42,764 nt of DNA from DATDOO01 sp035293245 (GTDB taxonomy: Bacteria > Pseudomonadota > Gammaproteobacteria > Methylococcales > Methylococcaceae): positions 1 through 42,764 of the forward strand of contig DATDOO010000361.1 in the NCBI GenBank assembly GCA_035293245.1. The letters are read 5' to 3'. Of this stretch, positions 36,454-42,764 are shown piece after piece (position 1 is the stretch's first letter; each line of letters starts with the position of its first letter). The translations under genes and the position numbers were made by a program. Under the pieces are notes generated by a model. The model was not told the DNA's origin. It searched no databases and saw nothing but the letters and a program-made list of their open reading frames with translations.

Positions 36454-36921
36454 ATGAAAGGCGAAACCAAGGTACTCGAACATCTGAATCATTTGCTGGC
36501 GGGCGAACTGTCCGCCATCGACCAATATTTCATCCATTCGCGCATGTACCAGGAGTGGGGATTTTCCAAGCTCGCCGGGCAGGTGGGCCACGAGATGCAG
36601 GAAGAGCAGAGCCATGCCGGCCTTCTCATCCAGCGCATCCTGTTTCTGGAAGGAACGCCGGACATGACGACCCGCCAGCCCCTGCACATCGGCAAGGATG
36701 TGCCGGAGATGCTGCGCAACGACCTGGCACTGGAATACCGGGTCATCGACGAATTGAAGACCGTCATCGCCCACTGCGAAGCCGTGCGCGACTTCGAGAC
36801 GCGCAACCTGCTGCTCGGCCTGCTGCGTGACACCGAGGAAGACCACGCCCGCTGGCTGGAAATCCAGCTCGGCCTCATCGACAAGGTCGGACTGGCCAAT
36901 TACCAGCAGTCGCAGATGTAA
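36454..36921 (+). CDS. bfr: bacterioferritin lacking the heme-ligand methionine
   Basis: Bacterioferritin stores iron in a 24-subunit shell. The 155-residue protein aligns without gaps to E. coli Bfr over its first 70 residues. All ferroxidase ligands are present: Glu18, Glu51, His54, Glu94 and Glu/His of the EEDH motif. Position 52, the Met that ligates heme between subunits, is Gln (codon CAG at 36607-36609). Subunits without Met52 occur in bacteria with two Bfr types. The ATG at 36454 has AAGAGGG upstream; the open frame further 5' is repeat sequence. Confidence 0.93.
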   Translation: MKGETKVLEHLNHLLAGELSAIDQYFIHSRMYQEWGFSKLAGQVGHEMQEEQSHAGLLIQRILFLEGTPDMTTRQPLHIGKDVPEMLRNDLALEYRVIDELKTVIAHCEAVRDFETRNLLLGLLRDTEEDHARWLEIQLGLIDKVGLANYQQSQM

Positions 36922-36944
36922 AAACTCCCAGCGAAAATATTTAT

Positions 36945-36959
36945 TGATAATTGTTATCA
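36945..36959 (+). promoter_or_regulatory. Fur box upstream of bfd
   Basis: TGATAATTGTTATCA fits the 7-1-7 Fur consensus (TGATAAT-N-ATTATCA) at 13 of 14 positions. It lies in the gap between bfr and bfd, 46 bases before the bfd start, where it would block a promoter when iron is plentiful. Confidence 0.8.
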
Positions 36960-37005
36960 TTCGTGACAGGATGTACGTGAGTTCACCACGCACGCATCCC
37001 TACTC

Positions 37006-37227
37006 ATGTACGTTTGCATCTGCAAGAAACTGACCGATAGCCAGATTCGCCGCGCGGTTCAGCACGGCGATGTCGCCCACTTGCGCGATCTGCGCGACCG
37101 CTACAACGCCTGCACGGAATGCGGCAAATGCTGCCGCGAGGCCGGCAAGATCATCAAGGACACACTTCACGAATGCGCCACGCTGGATTCCGGCGCGGGT
37201 TATCTGGGTGCGGGAACGTTCGGATAA
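37006..37227 (+). CDS. bfd: bacterioferritin-associated ferredoxin
   Basis: Bfd is a [2Fe-2S] protein that passes electrons to bacterioferritin so that stored iron can be released. The 73-residue protein has the four ligands in the family spacing: Cys4 and Cys6 (YVCICK), then Cys39 and Cys42 (TECGKC). It follows bfr and is preceded by a Fur box, so it should rise when iron is short while bfr need not. Confidence 0.93.
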   Translation: MYVCICKKLTDSQIRRAVQHGDVAHLRDLRDRYNACTECGKCCREAGKIIKDTLHECATLDSGAGYLGAGTFG

Positions 37228-37257
37228 GGCGCCGGCCATCTTGTCTCCCGAAGACCG

Positions 37258-37923
37258 ATGGACGAACATGCCCTCATGTTGCGTCATGTCATCCTCCCGG
37301 TCACGGAATTCCAGCAGAACTGCACCCTGCTCTGGTGCGAGGAAACCCGGCGCGGCGCCGTCGTCGATCCCGGCGGGGAAATAACGCGCATCCGGCGCGA
37401 GATCGAACGACAGGAGGTCGCCGTGGAAAAGATCCTGCTCACCCACGGCCACATCGACCACGCCGCCGGTGCGCCGGAGTTGGCGAAGGCGCTGGGCGTT
37501 CCCGTCGAGGGCCCGCAACCCGAAGACGCCTTCTGGCTACAAAATCTCCCGCAACAAAGCACTTATTTCGGCCTGCCCCCCGCCGCTGCGTTCGAACCGG
37601 ACCGCTGGCTGGAAAACGGCGACCGCGTCGCCTTCGGCCGGATCGAATTGGAAGTCCTGCACTGCCCCGGCCACACCCCAGGCCACCTTGTCTACTTCGA
37701 TCCCGCGTCAAAACTGGCGCTGGTTGGCGATGTGCTGTTCAAAGGTTCCATCGGCCGCAGCGACTTCCCGCGCGGCGATCATGCGGCACTACTCCGCTCC
37801 ATCCGCAAGCGCCTGTTTCCCCTGGGGGATGAGGTACGCTTCGTTTCCGGCCACGGCCCCATGTCCACTTTCGGCGAAGAACGGCGGCGTAATCCGTTTG
37901 TCGCCGATTCCCGCTTTTCCTGA
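37258..37923 (+). CDS. glyoxalase II-like metallo-beta-lactamase-fold hydrolase
   Basis: The 221-residue protein has the metal-binding THGHIDH (62-68), further histidines in CPGHTPGH and SGHGP, and an aspartate in LVGDVLF. The pattern is that of the YcbL group, type II glyoxalase-like enzymes that hydrolyse thioesters such as S-lactoylglutathione. The start may be the ATG at 37276 (MLRHVILPV), six residues later, which matches relatives better; no ribosome-binding site decides it. Confidence 0.88.
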   Translation: MDEHALMLRHVILPVTEFQQNCTLLWCEETRRGAVVDPGGEITRIRREIERQEVAVEKILLTHGHIDHAAGAPELAKALGVPVEGPQPEDAFWLQNLPQQSTYFGLPPAAAFEPDRWLENGDRVAFGRIELEVLHCPGHTPGHLVYFDPASKLALVGDVLFKGSIGRSDFPRGDHAALLRSIRKRLFPLGDEVRFVSGHGPMSTFGEERRRNPFVADSRFS

Positions 37924-37992
37924 TCGCCTCCATCTCGCCAGCCGGCGGGGGTCGCGGTAAATTAGGCGACATACCATGTGCGGAGAGGCACC

Positions 37993-38844
37993 ATGACCGA
38001 CGCCCTGATTTCTTGCGAAGAATTGTCCGGCTTGCTGGGCCGCGCGGACGTGGCGGTGCTGGATGCCGGTTTTTTCCTGCCCCAGCAGCAGCGCAACGCC
38101 CGCGCCGAATACGCCGTCGCCCATATTCCCGGCGCACAGTTTTTCGACGTGGATGAAATCGCCGATCACGCCACCTCACTGCCCCACATGCTGCCTTCCC
38201 CGCAAGAATTCGCGCAGGCGGCGGGAAAGCTGGGAATCGGTGACGACACGTGGGTCGTGGTGTACGACAACAACCACTACCTGGCCTCGGCGCGGGTCTG
38301 GTGGATGTTGCGTGTCTTCGGTCACGACCGGGTGTCCGTGCTGGACGGCGGATTCTCGCGCTGGCAGGTGCTGGGCTTGCCCTGCGAAAGCGGCGGCGTC
38401 GAACCGGTGCCGCGCGTTTTCACTCCCCGCTATCGGCTGGAACTGGTGCGCGACCTGGCCGCCATGCGCGTCTTCGCCGCGAATCCCCAGGGTCAGGTAC
38501 TCGACGCCCGCTCGCCGGGCCGCTTCGAGGGGCGCGACCCCGAGTCGCGCGCCGGTCTCCGCTCCGGCCACATTCCCGGCGCCCGCAACCTGTTTTTCAT
38601 GAACCTCGTCGATGCGGAATCCGGCCGCCTCCGGGCGGCGCCGGAACTGGCGGAACAATTCAGGCAAGCGGGCATCGATCTTGCCCGCCCGGTGACGACG
38701 ACCTGCGGTTCCGGTGTGACGGCCTGCATTCTCGCTCTCGCGCTGCATGAACTGGGACGCACGGATACCGCGGTCTACGACGGTTCGTGGAGCGAATGGG
38801 GCGCGCGGGACGATACGCCGGTCGCCCTGGGGTCCGCCCACTGA
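37993..38844 (+). CDS. sseA: 3-mercaptopyruvate sulfurtransferase
   Basis: The 283-residue protein has two rhodanese domains; the C-terminal one holds the active-site loop CGSGVTA (Cys238). The Gly-Ser after the cysteine marks mercaptopyruvate over thiosulfate sulfurtransferases, which carry CRKGVTA. SGHIPGARNLFF precedes it. It moves sulfur from 3-mercaptopyruvate to thiol acceptors or cyanide in the cytoplasm. The ATG at 37993 has GGAGAGG upstream. Confidence 0.9.
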   Translation: MTDALISCEELSGLLGRADVAVLDAGFFLPQQQRNARAEYAVAHIPGAQFFDVDEIADHATSLPHMLPSPQEFAQAAGKLGIGDDTWVVVYDNNHYLASARVWWMLRVFGHDRVSVLDGGFSRWQVLGLPCESGGVEPVPRVFTPRYRLELVRDLAAMRVFAANPQGQVLDARSPGRFEGRDPESRAGLRSGHIPGARNLFFMNLVDAESGRLRAAPELAEQFRQAGIDLARPVTTTCGSGVTACILALALHELGRTDTAVYDGSWSEWGARDDTPVALGSAH

Positions 38845-38871
38845 TTTTCCATTCATTCTGAGGAGCACACG

Positions 38872-40044
38872 ATGGAGTTTCGCGACTATTTGAAAATGCT
38901 GGTGCAGAAGGACGGGTCCGACATCTACCTGACCGCCGGCGCCCCGCCCGCCGCCAAATTCCACGGCAAGCTGGCGCCCATCGACAGCGTGATCCTCAAG
39001 CCGGAGGACACCAAGGCCATCGCCTACGCCATCATGGACGAAGAGCAGCGCCGCGCCTTCGAGCGCAAACCGGAAATGAACCTGGCCATCGGCGAATCGG
39101 GCATCGGCCGTTTCCGCGTCAACATTTTCAAGCAGCGCAACGCCATCGCCATGGTGGTGCGCAACATCAAGACCGACATTCCCCAGGCCGACAATCTCGG
39201 CCTGCCGCCGGTGCTGAAGAACGTCATCATGGAAAAGCGCGGGCTGATCCTGTTCGTGGGCGGCACCGGCTCGGGCAAGTCCACCTCGCTGGCGGCCTTG
39301 ATCGACTACCGCAACTGCAACTCCGGTGGGCACATCATCACCATCGAGGACCCCATCGAATACGTCCACCCGCACAAGAAATCCATCGTCAGCCAGCGCG
39401 AAGTCGGGGTGGATACCGACACCTTCGAGGACGCGCTGAAGAACACTCTGCGCCAGGCGCCGGACGTGATCCTCATCGGCGAGATCCGCACACGGGAAAC
39501 CATGGAACACGCCATCGCCTTCGCCGAAACCGGCCACTTGTGCTTGTCCACCCTGCACGCCAACAACGCCAACCAGGCCCTGGACCGCATCATCAACTTC
39601 TTCCCCGAGGAACGCCGCAACCAGTTGCTGCTGGATCTGTCGCTCAACCTCAAGGCCTTCGTCTCCCAGCGCCTGGTTCCCACCGTGGACGGCAAGCGTT
39701 GTGCGGCCATCGAAATCCTCCTCGGTACGCCGCTGGTGCAGGACACGGTGCGCAAGGGCGAGGTGCATTCCATCAAGGAAATCATGGAGAAGTCGGAAAA
39801 CCTGGGGATGCGCACCTTCGACTCGGCCCTCTACCACCTTTACAAGGAAGGTCGCATCACTCTCGACGAAGCACTGCGCAATTCCGACTCGCCCAACAAC
39901 CTGCGCCTGAAAATCAATCTCAGCGACGATACGCGCGGCGCGGCGCTGGAAGACCGCAACGGCGAACGCCCGGCGATCACGCTCAAGCTGGTCGAGGATG
40001 CGAAGGAAGAAGAAACGGGCGCCATTCGCCCGGACAACCTTTGA
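38872..40044 (+). CDS. pilU: type IV pilus retraction ATPase PilU
   Basis: The 390-residue hexameric ATPase has Walker A GGTGSGKS (130-137), the Asp box TIEDPIEYVH, Walker B region DVILIGEIRTRETMEHA and the His box STLHANN. It fits PilU rather than PilT because of its length (PilT is about 345) and C-terminal extension. PilU assists PilT in retracting pili, but no pilT is present in the window. A good ribosome-binding site (GAGGAGC) precedes the ATG. Confidence 0.88.
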   Translation: MEFRDYLKMLVQKDGSDIYLTAGAPPAAKFHGKLAPIDSVILKPEDTKAIAYAIMDEEQRRAFERKPEMNLAIGESGIGRFRVNIFKQRNAIAMVVRNIKTDIPQADNLGLPPVLKNVIMEKRGLILFVGGTGSGKSTSLAALIDYRNCNSGGHIITIEDPIEYVHPHKKSIVSQREVGVDTDTFEDALKNTLRQAPDVILIGEIRTRETMEHAIAFAETGHLCLSTLHANNANQALDRIINFFPEERRNQLLLDLSLNLKAFVSQRLVPTVDGKRCAAIEILLGTPLVQDTVRKGEVHSIKEIMEKSENLGMRTFDSALYHLYKEGRITLDEALRNSDSPNNLRLKINLSDDTRGAALEDRNGERPAITLKLVEDAKEEETGAIRPDNL

Positions 40045-40066
40045 TGACCGTATGGCCCCGGGCAAT

Positions 40067-40111
40067 AAAAAGGCTCCGAAGCGTAAAGAGGAGGGGAGGT
40101 GCTTCGGAGCC
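40067..40111 (-). terminator. minus-strand rho-independent terminator with C-rich loop
   Basis: A perfect 11-base stem (40072-40082 with 40101-40111, GGCTCCGAAGC) is followed, on the minus strand only, by five T (40067-40071). The 18-base loop reads ACCTCCCCTCCTC on that strand. The plus strand has no T run, so this is not an ordinary terminator of pilU. It implies a transcript coming from the right on the minus strand. Confidence 0.65.
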
Positions 40112-40199
40112 GTCAAATTTCCGGTCGGGGAGACCGGAGATGAAGCGGTCACTCAGGGGGGAGCAATGAGTAACCAGCGCCGTTCCCGACGCGTATCAT
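40067..40199 (-). ncRNA. candidate C-rich-loop small RNA
   Basis: Three hairpins follow each other on the minus strand: GGTTACTCA/TGAGTGACC (40147-40175), TCCGGTC/GACCGGA (40120-40138) and the terminator hairpin (40072-40111). Their loops read TTGCTCCCCCC, TCCCC and a run of CCTCCCC-type sequence, all able to pair with ribosome-binding sites. A possible -10 (TATAAG at 40206-40211) and weak -35 (GGAACA at 40229-40234) stand upstream. In the first hairpin one pair is G-U on the minus strand but A-C on the plus strand, which favours a minus-strand RNA. Inference only. Confidence 0.45.
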
Positions 40200-40270
40200 T
40201 TGAGACTTATACGGTCGGGAAAAGTTCCTGTTCCCGCTTCTCCCGAACGGCGGCCGCCCCTCCATGCTGA
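40166..40270 (+). CDS. possible 34-aa leader peptide
   Basis: A short frame starts at an ATG behind a very strong G-rich ribosome-binding site (GGGGGGAG, five bases upstream) and encodes a basic peptide (MSNQRRSRRVSFETYTVG...). Its stop TGA overlaps the start of the next gene by seven bases, and that gene has no ribosome-binding site of its own. It could feed ribosomes to the protease gene. Alternatively the G-rich run is only the complement of the candidate small RNA loop. Confidence 0.3.
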   Translation: MSNQRRSRRVSFETYTVGKSSCSRFSRTAAAPPC

Positions 40271-41184
40271 CCTCCCGCGCCTGGTTTGCGCCCGCCCGCG
40301 AGGGCGCCCTGCTGGCGCCCCTGCTACTTCTGCTGGCGGCGCTCGGCCTGGCGGGACTGCTGGCCCCGCCCTTGTTTGCGGTGCTGGACGGCAGGCTTTC
40401 ACTGGAAACGCTCCTCGGCCGGGGAGCCCTGTTGCTCATCGCGCTGACCGCATGGCTTTGCATACGCCGGGAGGGATTCAACCGCTCGACGCTCGGAATC
40501 GAAACCGGCGGGCATTCGGCGTGGCGCGCCCTGGGTGCAGGATTCCTTCTGGGGGTGCTCATTCTTGCCGTGCTGTCCGCCGGCCTCGTGTGGCTGGGCA
40601 TCCGCCTGCCGGACTGGGAAAGCCTGGGCAGACCCTGGCCCCTCCTGCTGCAATCCGCCGGCAAGGCGCTTCTGACCGGAACGCTGGTAGCCCTGATCGA
40701 GGAACCGCTGTTTCGCGGCGTGCTGCTGGGCGTGCTGCGCCAGAAGTGTGGCATCGTTCTGGCGGTTATTTTCAGTGCTTTCTATTACGCGCTGCCGCAC
40801 TTCCTGCACGCCGAGTCGAAGATTCCGCTGGAACAGATGCACTGGGACAGCGGCCTGCGGCTGGCGGCGGATGCCTTGCGCCACATGGCCGATTGGCGTC
40901 ACGCCGATTCTTTCCTCGCCCTGTGGCTGGCGGGCGTCTTTCTCGCCGTGCTGCGGCTCCGCAGCAATCTGTTCTACTGTATCGGCGTCCATGCCGGCTG
41001 GGTATTCGTGCTGCGCCTGAGCCGCTCGCTGACCGATCTGGACCCCCACAGCCCTCGCGCAGCCTGGGTGGGCAGCTACGACAGCACCATCGGCTGGCTC
41101 GCCGCAGCCTGGCTTGGGCTCGTAACCGTGACGTGGCTGGCATGGCTGCACCACCGAAGAATCCTTTGCTCCTCCCCTGTTTGA
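40264..41184 (+). CDS. CPBP-family glutamic intramembrane protease
   Basis: The 306-residue membrane protein has about eight hydrophobic segments and the CPBP/Rce1 motifs: EEPLFRG with Glu146-Glu147 and Arg151, FYYALPHFLH and NLFYCIGVHAGW. Bacterial members act as site-specific proteases or in immunity and secretion, but most have unknown substrates. The start overlaps a 34-codon frame, and no ribosome-binding site lies directly upstream. A 60-residue membrane protein gene follows nine bases later. Confidence 0.83.
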   Translation: MLTSRAWFAPAREGALLAPLLLLLAALGLAGLLAPPLFAVLDGRLSLETLLGRGALLLIALTAWLCIRREGFNRSTLGIETGGHSAWRALGAGFLLGVLILAVLSAGLVWLGIRLPDWESLGRPWPLLLQSAGKALLTGTLVALIEEPLFRGVLLGVLRQKCGIVLAVIFSAFYYALPHFLHAESKIPLEQMHWDSGLRLAADALRHMADWRHADSFLALWLAGVFLAVLRLRSNLFYCIGVHAGWVFVLRLSRSLTDLDPHSPRAAWVGSYDSTIGWLAAAWLGLVTVTWLAWLHHRRILCSSPV

Positions 41185-41193
41185 GAGCGTCGT

Positions 41194-41376
41194 ATGTGGA
41201 ACCTCTTTAGCTATATCGCCATCTGCGTCATCGTCGCCGTGCTGATGGTAGCGACCGACGAGGACATGACCAGCGTTTCCGACCGGGAATGGCTGATGTT
41301 CGCCGTCATGGCCTATTCGGCTTACCAAGCCATCCGCAAGATGATCGAAATTTACAAGCGGGGAACCTGGGACTGA
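41194..41376 (+). CDS. 60-aa small membrane protein
   Basis: The 60-residue protein has one clear membrane segment at the N-terminus (about 4-20) and a second hydrophobic stretch (about 33-47, EWLMFAVMAYSAY), then a basic tail. No family is recognised. It lies nine bases behind the CPBP protease gene with GAGAG upstream, so they may be one transcript and work together. Confidence 0.6.
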   Translation: MWNLFSYIAICVIVAVLMVATDEDMTSVSDREWLMFAVMAYSAYQAIRKMIEIYKRGTWD

Positions 41377-41435
41377 CAACGGCCGGACGGCTTTCATACT
41401 ACAATCGCCCGAAGCCCCGCCTACTTCGAATCTCC

Positions 41436-42764
41436 ATGAAGCCCATCCAGACCTTCACCGTCGCCCCCGCCCTTCCGGAACGCCTGAAGTCCCTGCCCGA
41501 TCTCGCCTACAACTTGCGCTGGGCGTGGGATTACGACAGCCGTTCCCTGTTCCGCCGCCTGGATCGTCACCTGTGGGAGTCCAGCGGCCACAACCCGGTC
41601 CTGATGCTGGGGCGGATCGATCAGCACAAGCTCGAAGCCGCGGTGGAAGATCCGGGTTTCGTCGCCCATTACGAGCGGGTCCGGGCGGCGCTGGACGGTT
41701 ACATGAACGATCCGCGCACCTGGTACCACCGGGAGACGGGCGCCCAGAACCATCTGTGCGTGGCGTACTTTTCCGCCGAATTCGCCATCGCCGAATGCCT
41801 GCCCATCTACTCCGGGGGTCTCGGGGTGCTCGCCGGCGACCACCTGAAGTCCGCCAGCGACCTCGGCCTGCCGCTGGTCAGCGTCGGCCTGCTCTACCAG
41901 AAAGGCTATTTCCGCCAGTACCTGAATGCCGACGGCTGGCAGCAGGAAGCGCGCGCCGACAAGGACTTCCATACCTTGCCGGTACGCCCCGTGCTCAGGG
42001 ACGGCCAGCCGCTCACCGTCCGCGTCCCGCTGGGATCGAAAGAAATCACCGCGCGCATTTGGCTGGCGCAAGTAGGCCGCGTACCCCTGTATCTCCTGGA
42101 CACGAACGTCCCGGACAACCGTCCCGAAGAGCGCGAAATCACCGCGCAGCTATACGGCGGCGAACGCGACATGCGCATCCGCCAGGAAATCCTCCTCGGC
42201 ATCGGCGGCATTCGGGCGCTGGAAACGCTGGGCATCGAGCCGGAGGTATGCCACATGAACGAGGGGCATACGGCGTTTCTGGCCCTGGAGCGCATCCGCC
42301 GCCTCATGCAACGCGAGGGGCTGAATTTTGCCGAGGCGCTCGCCGCCGCACGCGCCGGCCACGTGTTCACCACCCATACCCCGGTCCCCGCGGGCAACGA
42401 TTATTTTTCCCCCGCGCTGGTGGAACACTACTTTCATGCCTACTGGCCGCATCTCGGCCTGGACCGCGACACGTTCCTCGCCCTCGGCCGCCGGCACCCG
42501 GACGACTCCTTCGAGGAGTTCTGTATGACCGTGCTGGCGCTCAACCTGTCCAACCACAACAACGCCGTCAGCCGCCTGCATGAGAGCGTGTCGCGCGACA
42601 TGTGGGCCGGACTGTGGCCGGAAGCGCCGCGCGCCGAATTGCCCATTTCCCATGTCACCAACGGGGTGCATGCCGAGTCGTGGGTTTCCCATGACCTGAC
42701 CCACCTGCTGGACAATTATCTGGGTCCCGCCTGGCGCAGCCGCACGGGCGACGCGGATGCCTGG
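41436..42764 (+). CDS. glgP: alpha-glucan (glycogen) phosphorylase, N-terminal part
   Basis: The gene runs off the right edge after 443 codons, so the PLP-binding C-terminal half is missing from view. The N-terminus (ALPERLKSLPDLAYNLRWAWDYDS) is the DUF3417 domain found in the archaeal/Thermotoga-like GT35 group, followed by AYFSAEFAI, the glucan-site region YSGGLGVLAGDHLKSASDLG and THTPVPAGNDYF. It releases glucose-1-phosphate from glycogen. The enzyme is not the E. coli GlgP/MalP type. Confidence 0.92.
   Translation, partial: MKPIQTFTVAPALPERLKSLPDLAYNLRWAWDYDSRSLFRRLDRHLWESSGHNPVLMLGRIDQHKLEAAVEDPGFVAHYERVRAALDGYMNDPRTWYHRETGAQNHLCVAYFSAEFAIAECLPIYSGGLGVLAGDHLKSASDLGLPLVSVGLLYQKGYFRQYLNADGWQQEARADKDFHTLPVRPVLRDGQPLTVRVPLGSKEITARIWLAQVGRVPLYLLDTNVPDNRPEEREITAQLYGGERDMRIRQEILLGIGGIRALETLGIEPEVCHMNEGHTAFLALERIRRLMQREGLNFAEALAAARAGHVFTTHTPVPAGNDYFSPALVEHYFHAYWPHLGLDRDTFLALGRRHPDDSFEEFCMTVLALNLSNHNNAVSRLHESVSRDMWAGLWPEAPRAELPISHVTNGVHAESWVSHDLTHLLDNYLGPAWRSRTGDADAW

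Noticed and set aside
38176..40152. A 658-codon open frame on the minus strand
   Set aside because: It is the mirror of sseA and pilU in GC-rich codons. It has no family motif, and the plus-strand genes show catalytic motifs and good ribosome-binding sites.
40045..40180. A CsrB/RsmZ-like plus-strand sponge RNA with GGA loops
   Set aside because: The same three stems show GGA in their loops on the plus strand, but that strand has no terminator and an A-C mismatch where the minus strand has a G-U pair.
41373..41405. A promoter for glgP (CTGACA and TACAAT)
   Set aside because: The spacer is 21 bases, too long for a normal sigma-70 promoter.
1..42764. CRISPR arrays, insertion sequences, rRNA genes and prophage genes
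   Set aside because: No regularly spaced repeats, transposase or integrase motifs, rRNA sequence or phage structural genes were seen.

Overview
The window looks like chromosome of a fairly GC-rich gammaproteobacterium. The main evidence is one run of minus-strand genes, ndk-rlmN-pilW-hisS-yfgM-bamB-der, which is the order used by Escherichia coli and relatives (here lacking rodZ and ispG). It is backed by an E. coli-length SpeD, MinCDE, a bacterioferritin/Bfd pair with a Fur box, and type IV pilus genes (pilW, pilU). A Methylococcaceae-like host is possible, but nothing in the window proves it.

Layout. (1) 33-132 is a GC-rich inverted repeat. (2) 178-5516 is an envelope-glycan block: a methyltransferase, an InaA/WaaP-like kinase, a CDP-glycerol glycerophosphotransferase-like protein and a SPASM radical SAM enzyme, converging on an ArnT/PMT-type glycosyltransferase. 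(3) 5647-9112 holds DUF2760, an atypical Hsp70 and an FkbM methyltransferase. (4) 9297-14186 holds an M50 metalloprotease and an AT-richer restriction-modification-like operon: HTH regulator, 1006-aa N6-adenine methyltransferase, PD-(D/E)XK nuclease. (5) 14415-22689 is housekeeping: tilS, der, bamB, yfgM, hisS, pilW, rlmN, ndk. (6) 22875-28884 holds tRNA-Lys(CTT), a MoeB/ThiF-like protein, a 42-aa membrane protein with its own strong promoter, folded leader and terminator, an OsmC protein, speD, ppsA and a UvrY/GacA-type regulator. (7) 28969-31359 holds metA, a frameshifted alkA-like gene and a PmtA-like methyltransferase. (8) 31444-33586 is minCDE plus a winged-helix gene. (9) 33570-36173 is a minus-strand group: SixA, PilZ, UspA-like, a membrane protein, YcxB. 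(10) 36454-42764 holds bfr, a Fur box, bfd, a glyoxalase-II-like hydrolase, a mercaptopyruvate sulfurtransferase, pilU, an intergenic candidate small RNA, a CPBP protease and a glycogen phosphorylase cut by the window edge.

Genes that appear to work together: der/bamB/yfgM (ribosome assembly and outer-membrane protein assembly), minCDE (division-site placement), bfr/bfd (iron storage and release), pilW/pilU (type IV pili), and the HTH-methyltransferase-nuclease operon (probable phage defence). No gap between called genes exceeds 300 bases; the longest, 36174-36453, is mostly palindromic repeats.

Most worth a second look: the candidate minus-strand small RNA with three C-rich loops at about 40067-40199; the 42-aa protein with a leader that can hide its ribosome-binding site; the three-gene R-M-like operon with a dyad in its promoter spacer; a bacterioferritin with Gln in place of the heme-ligating Met52; and a single frameshift near the end of the alkA-like gene.
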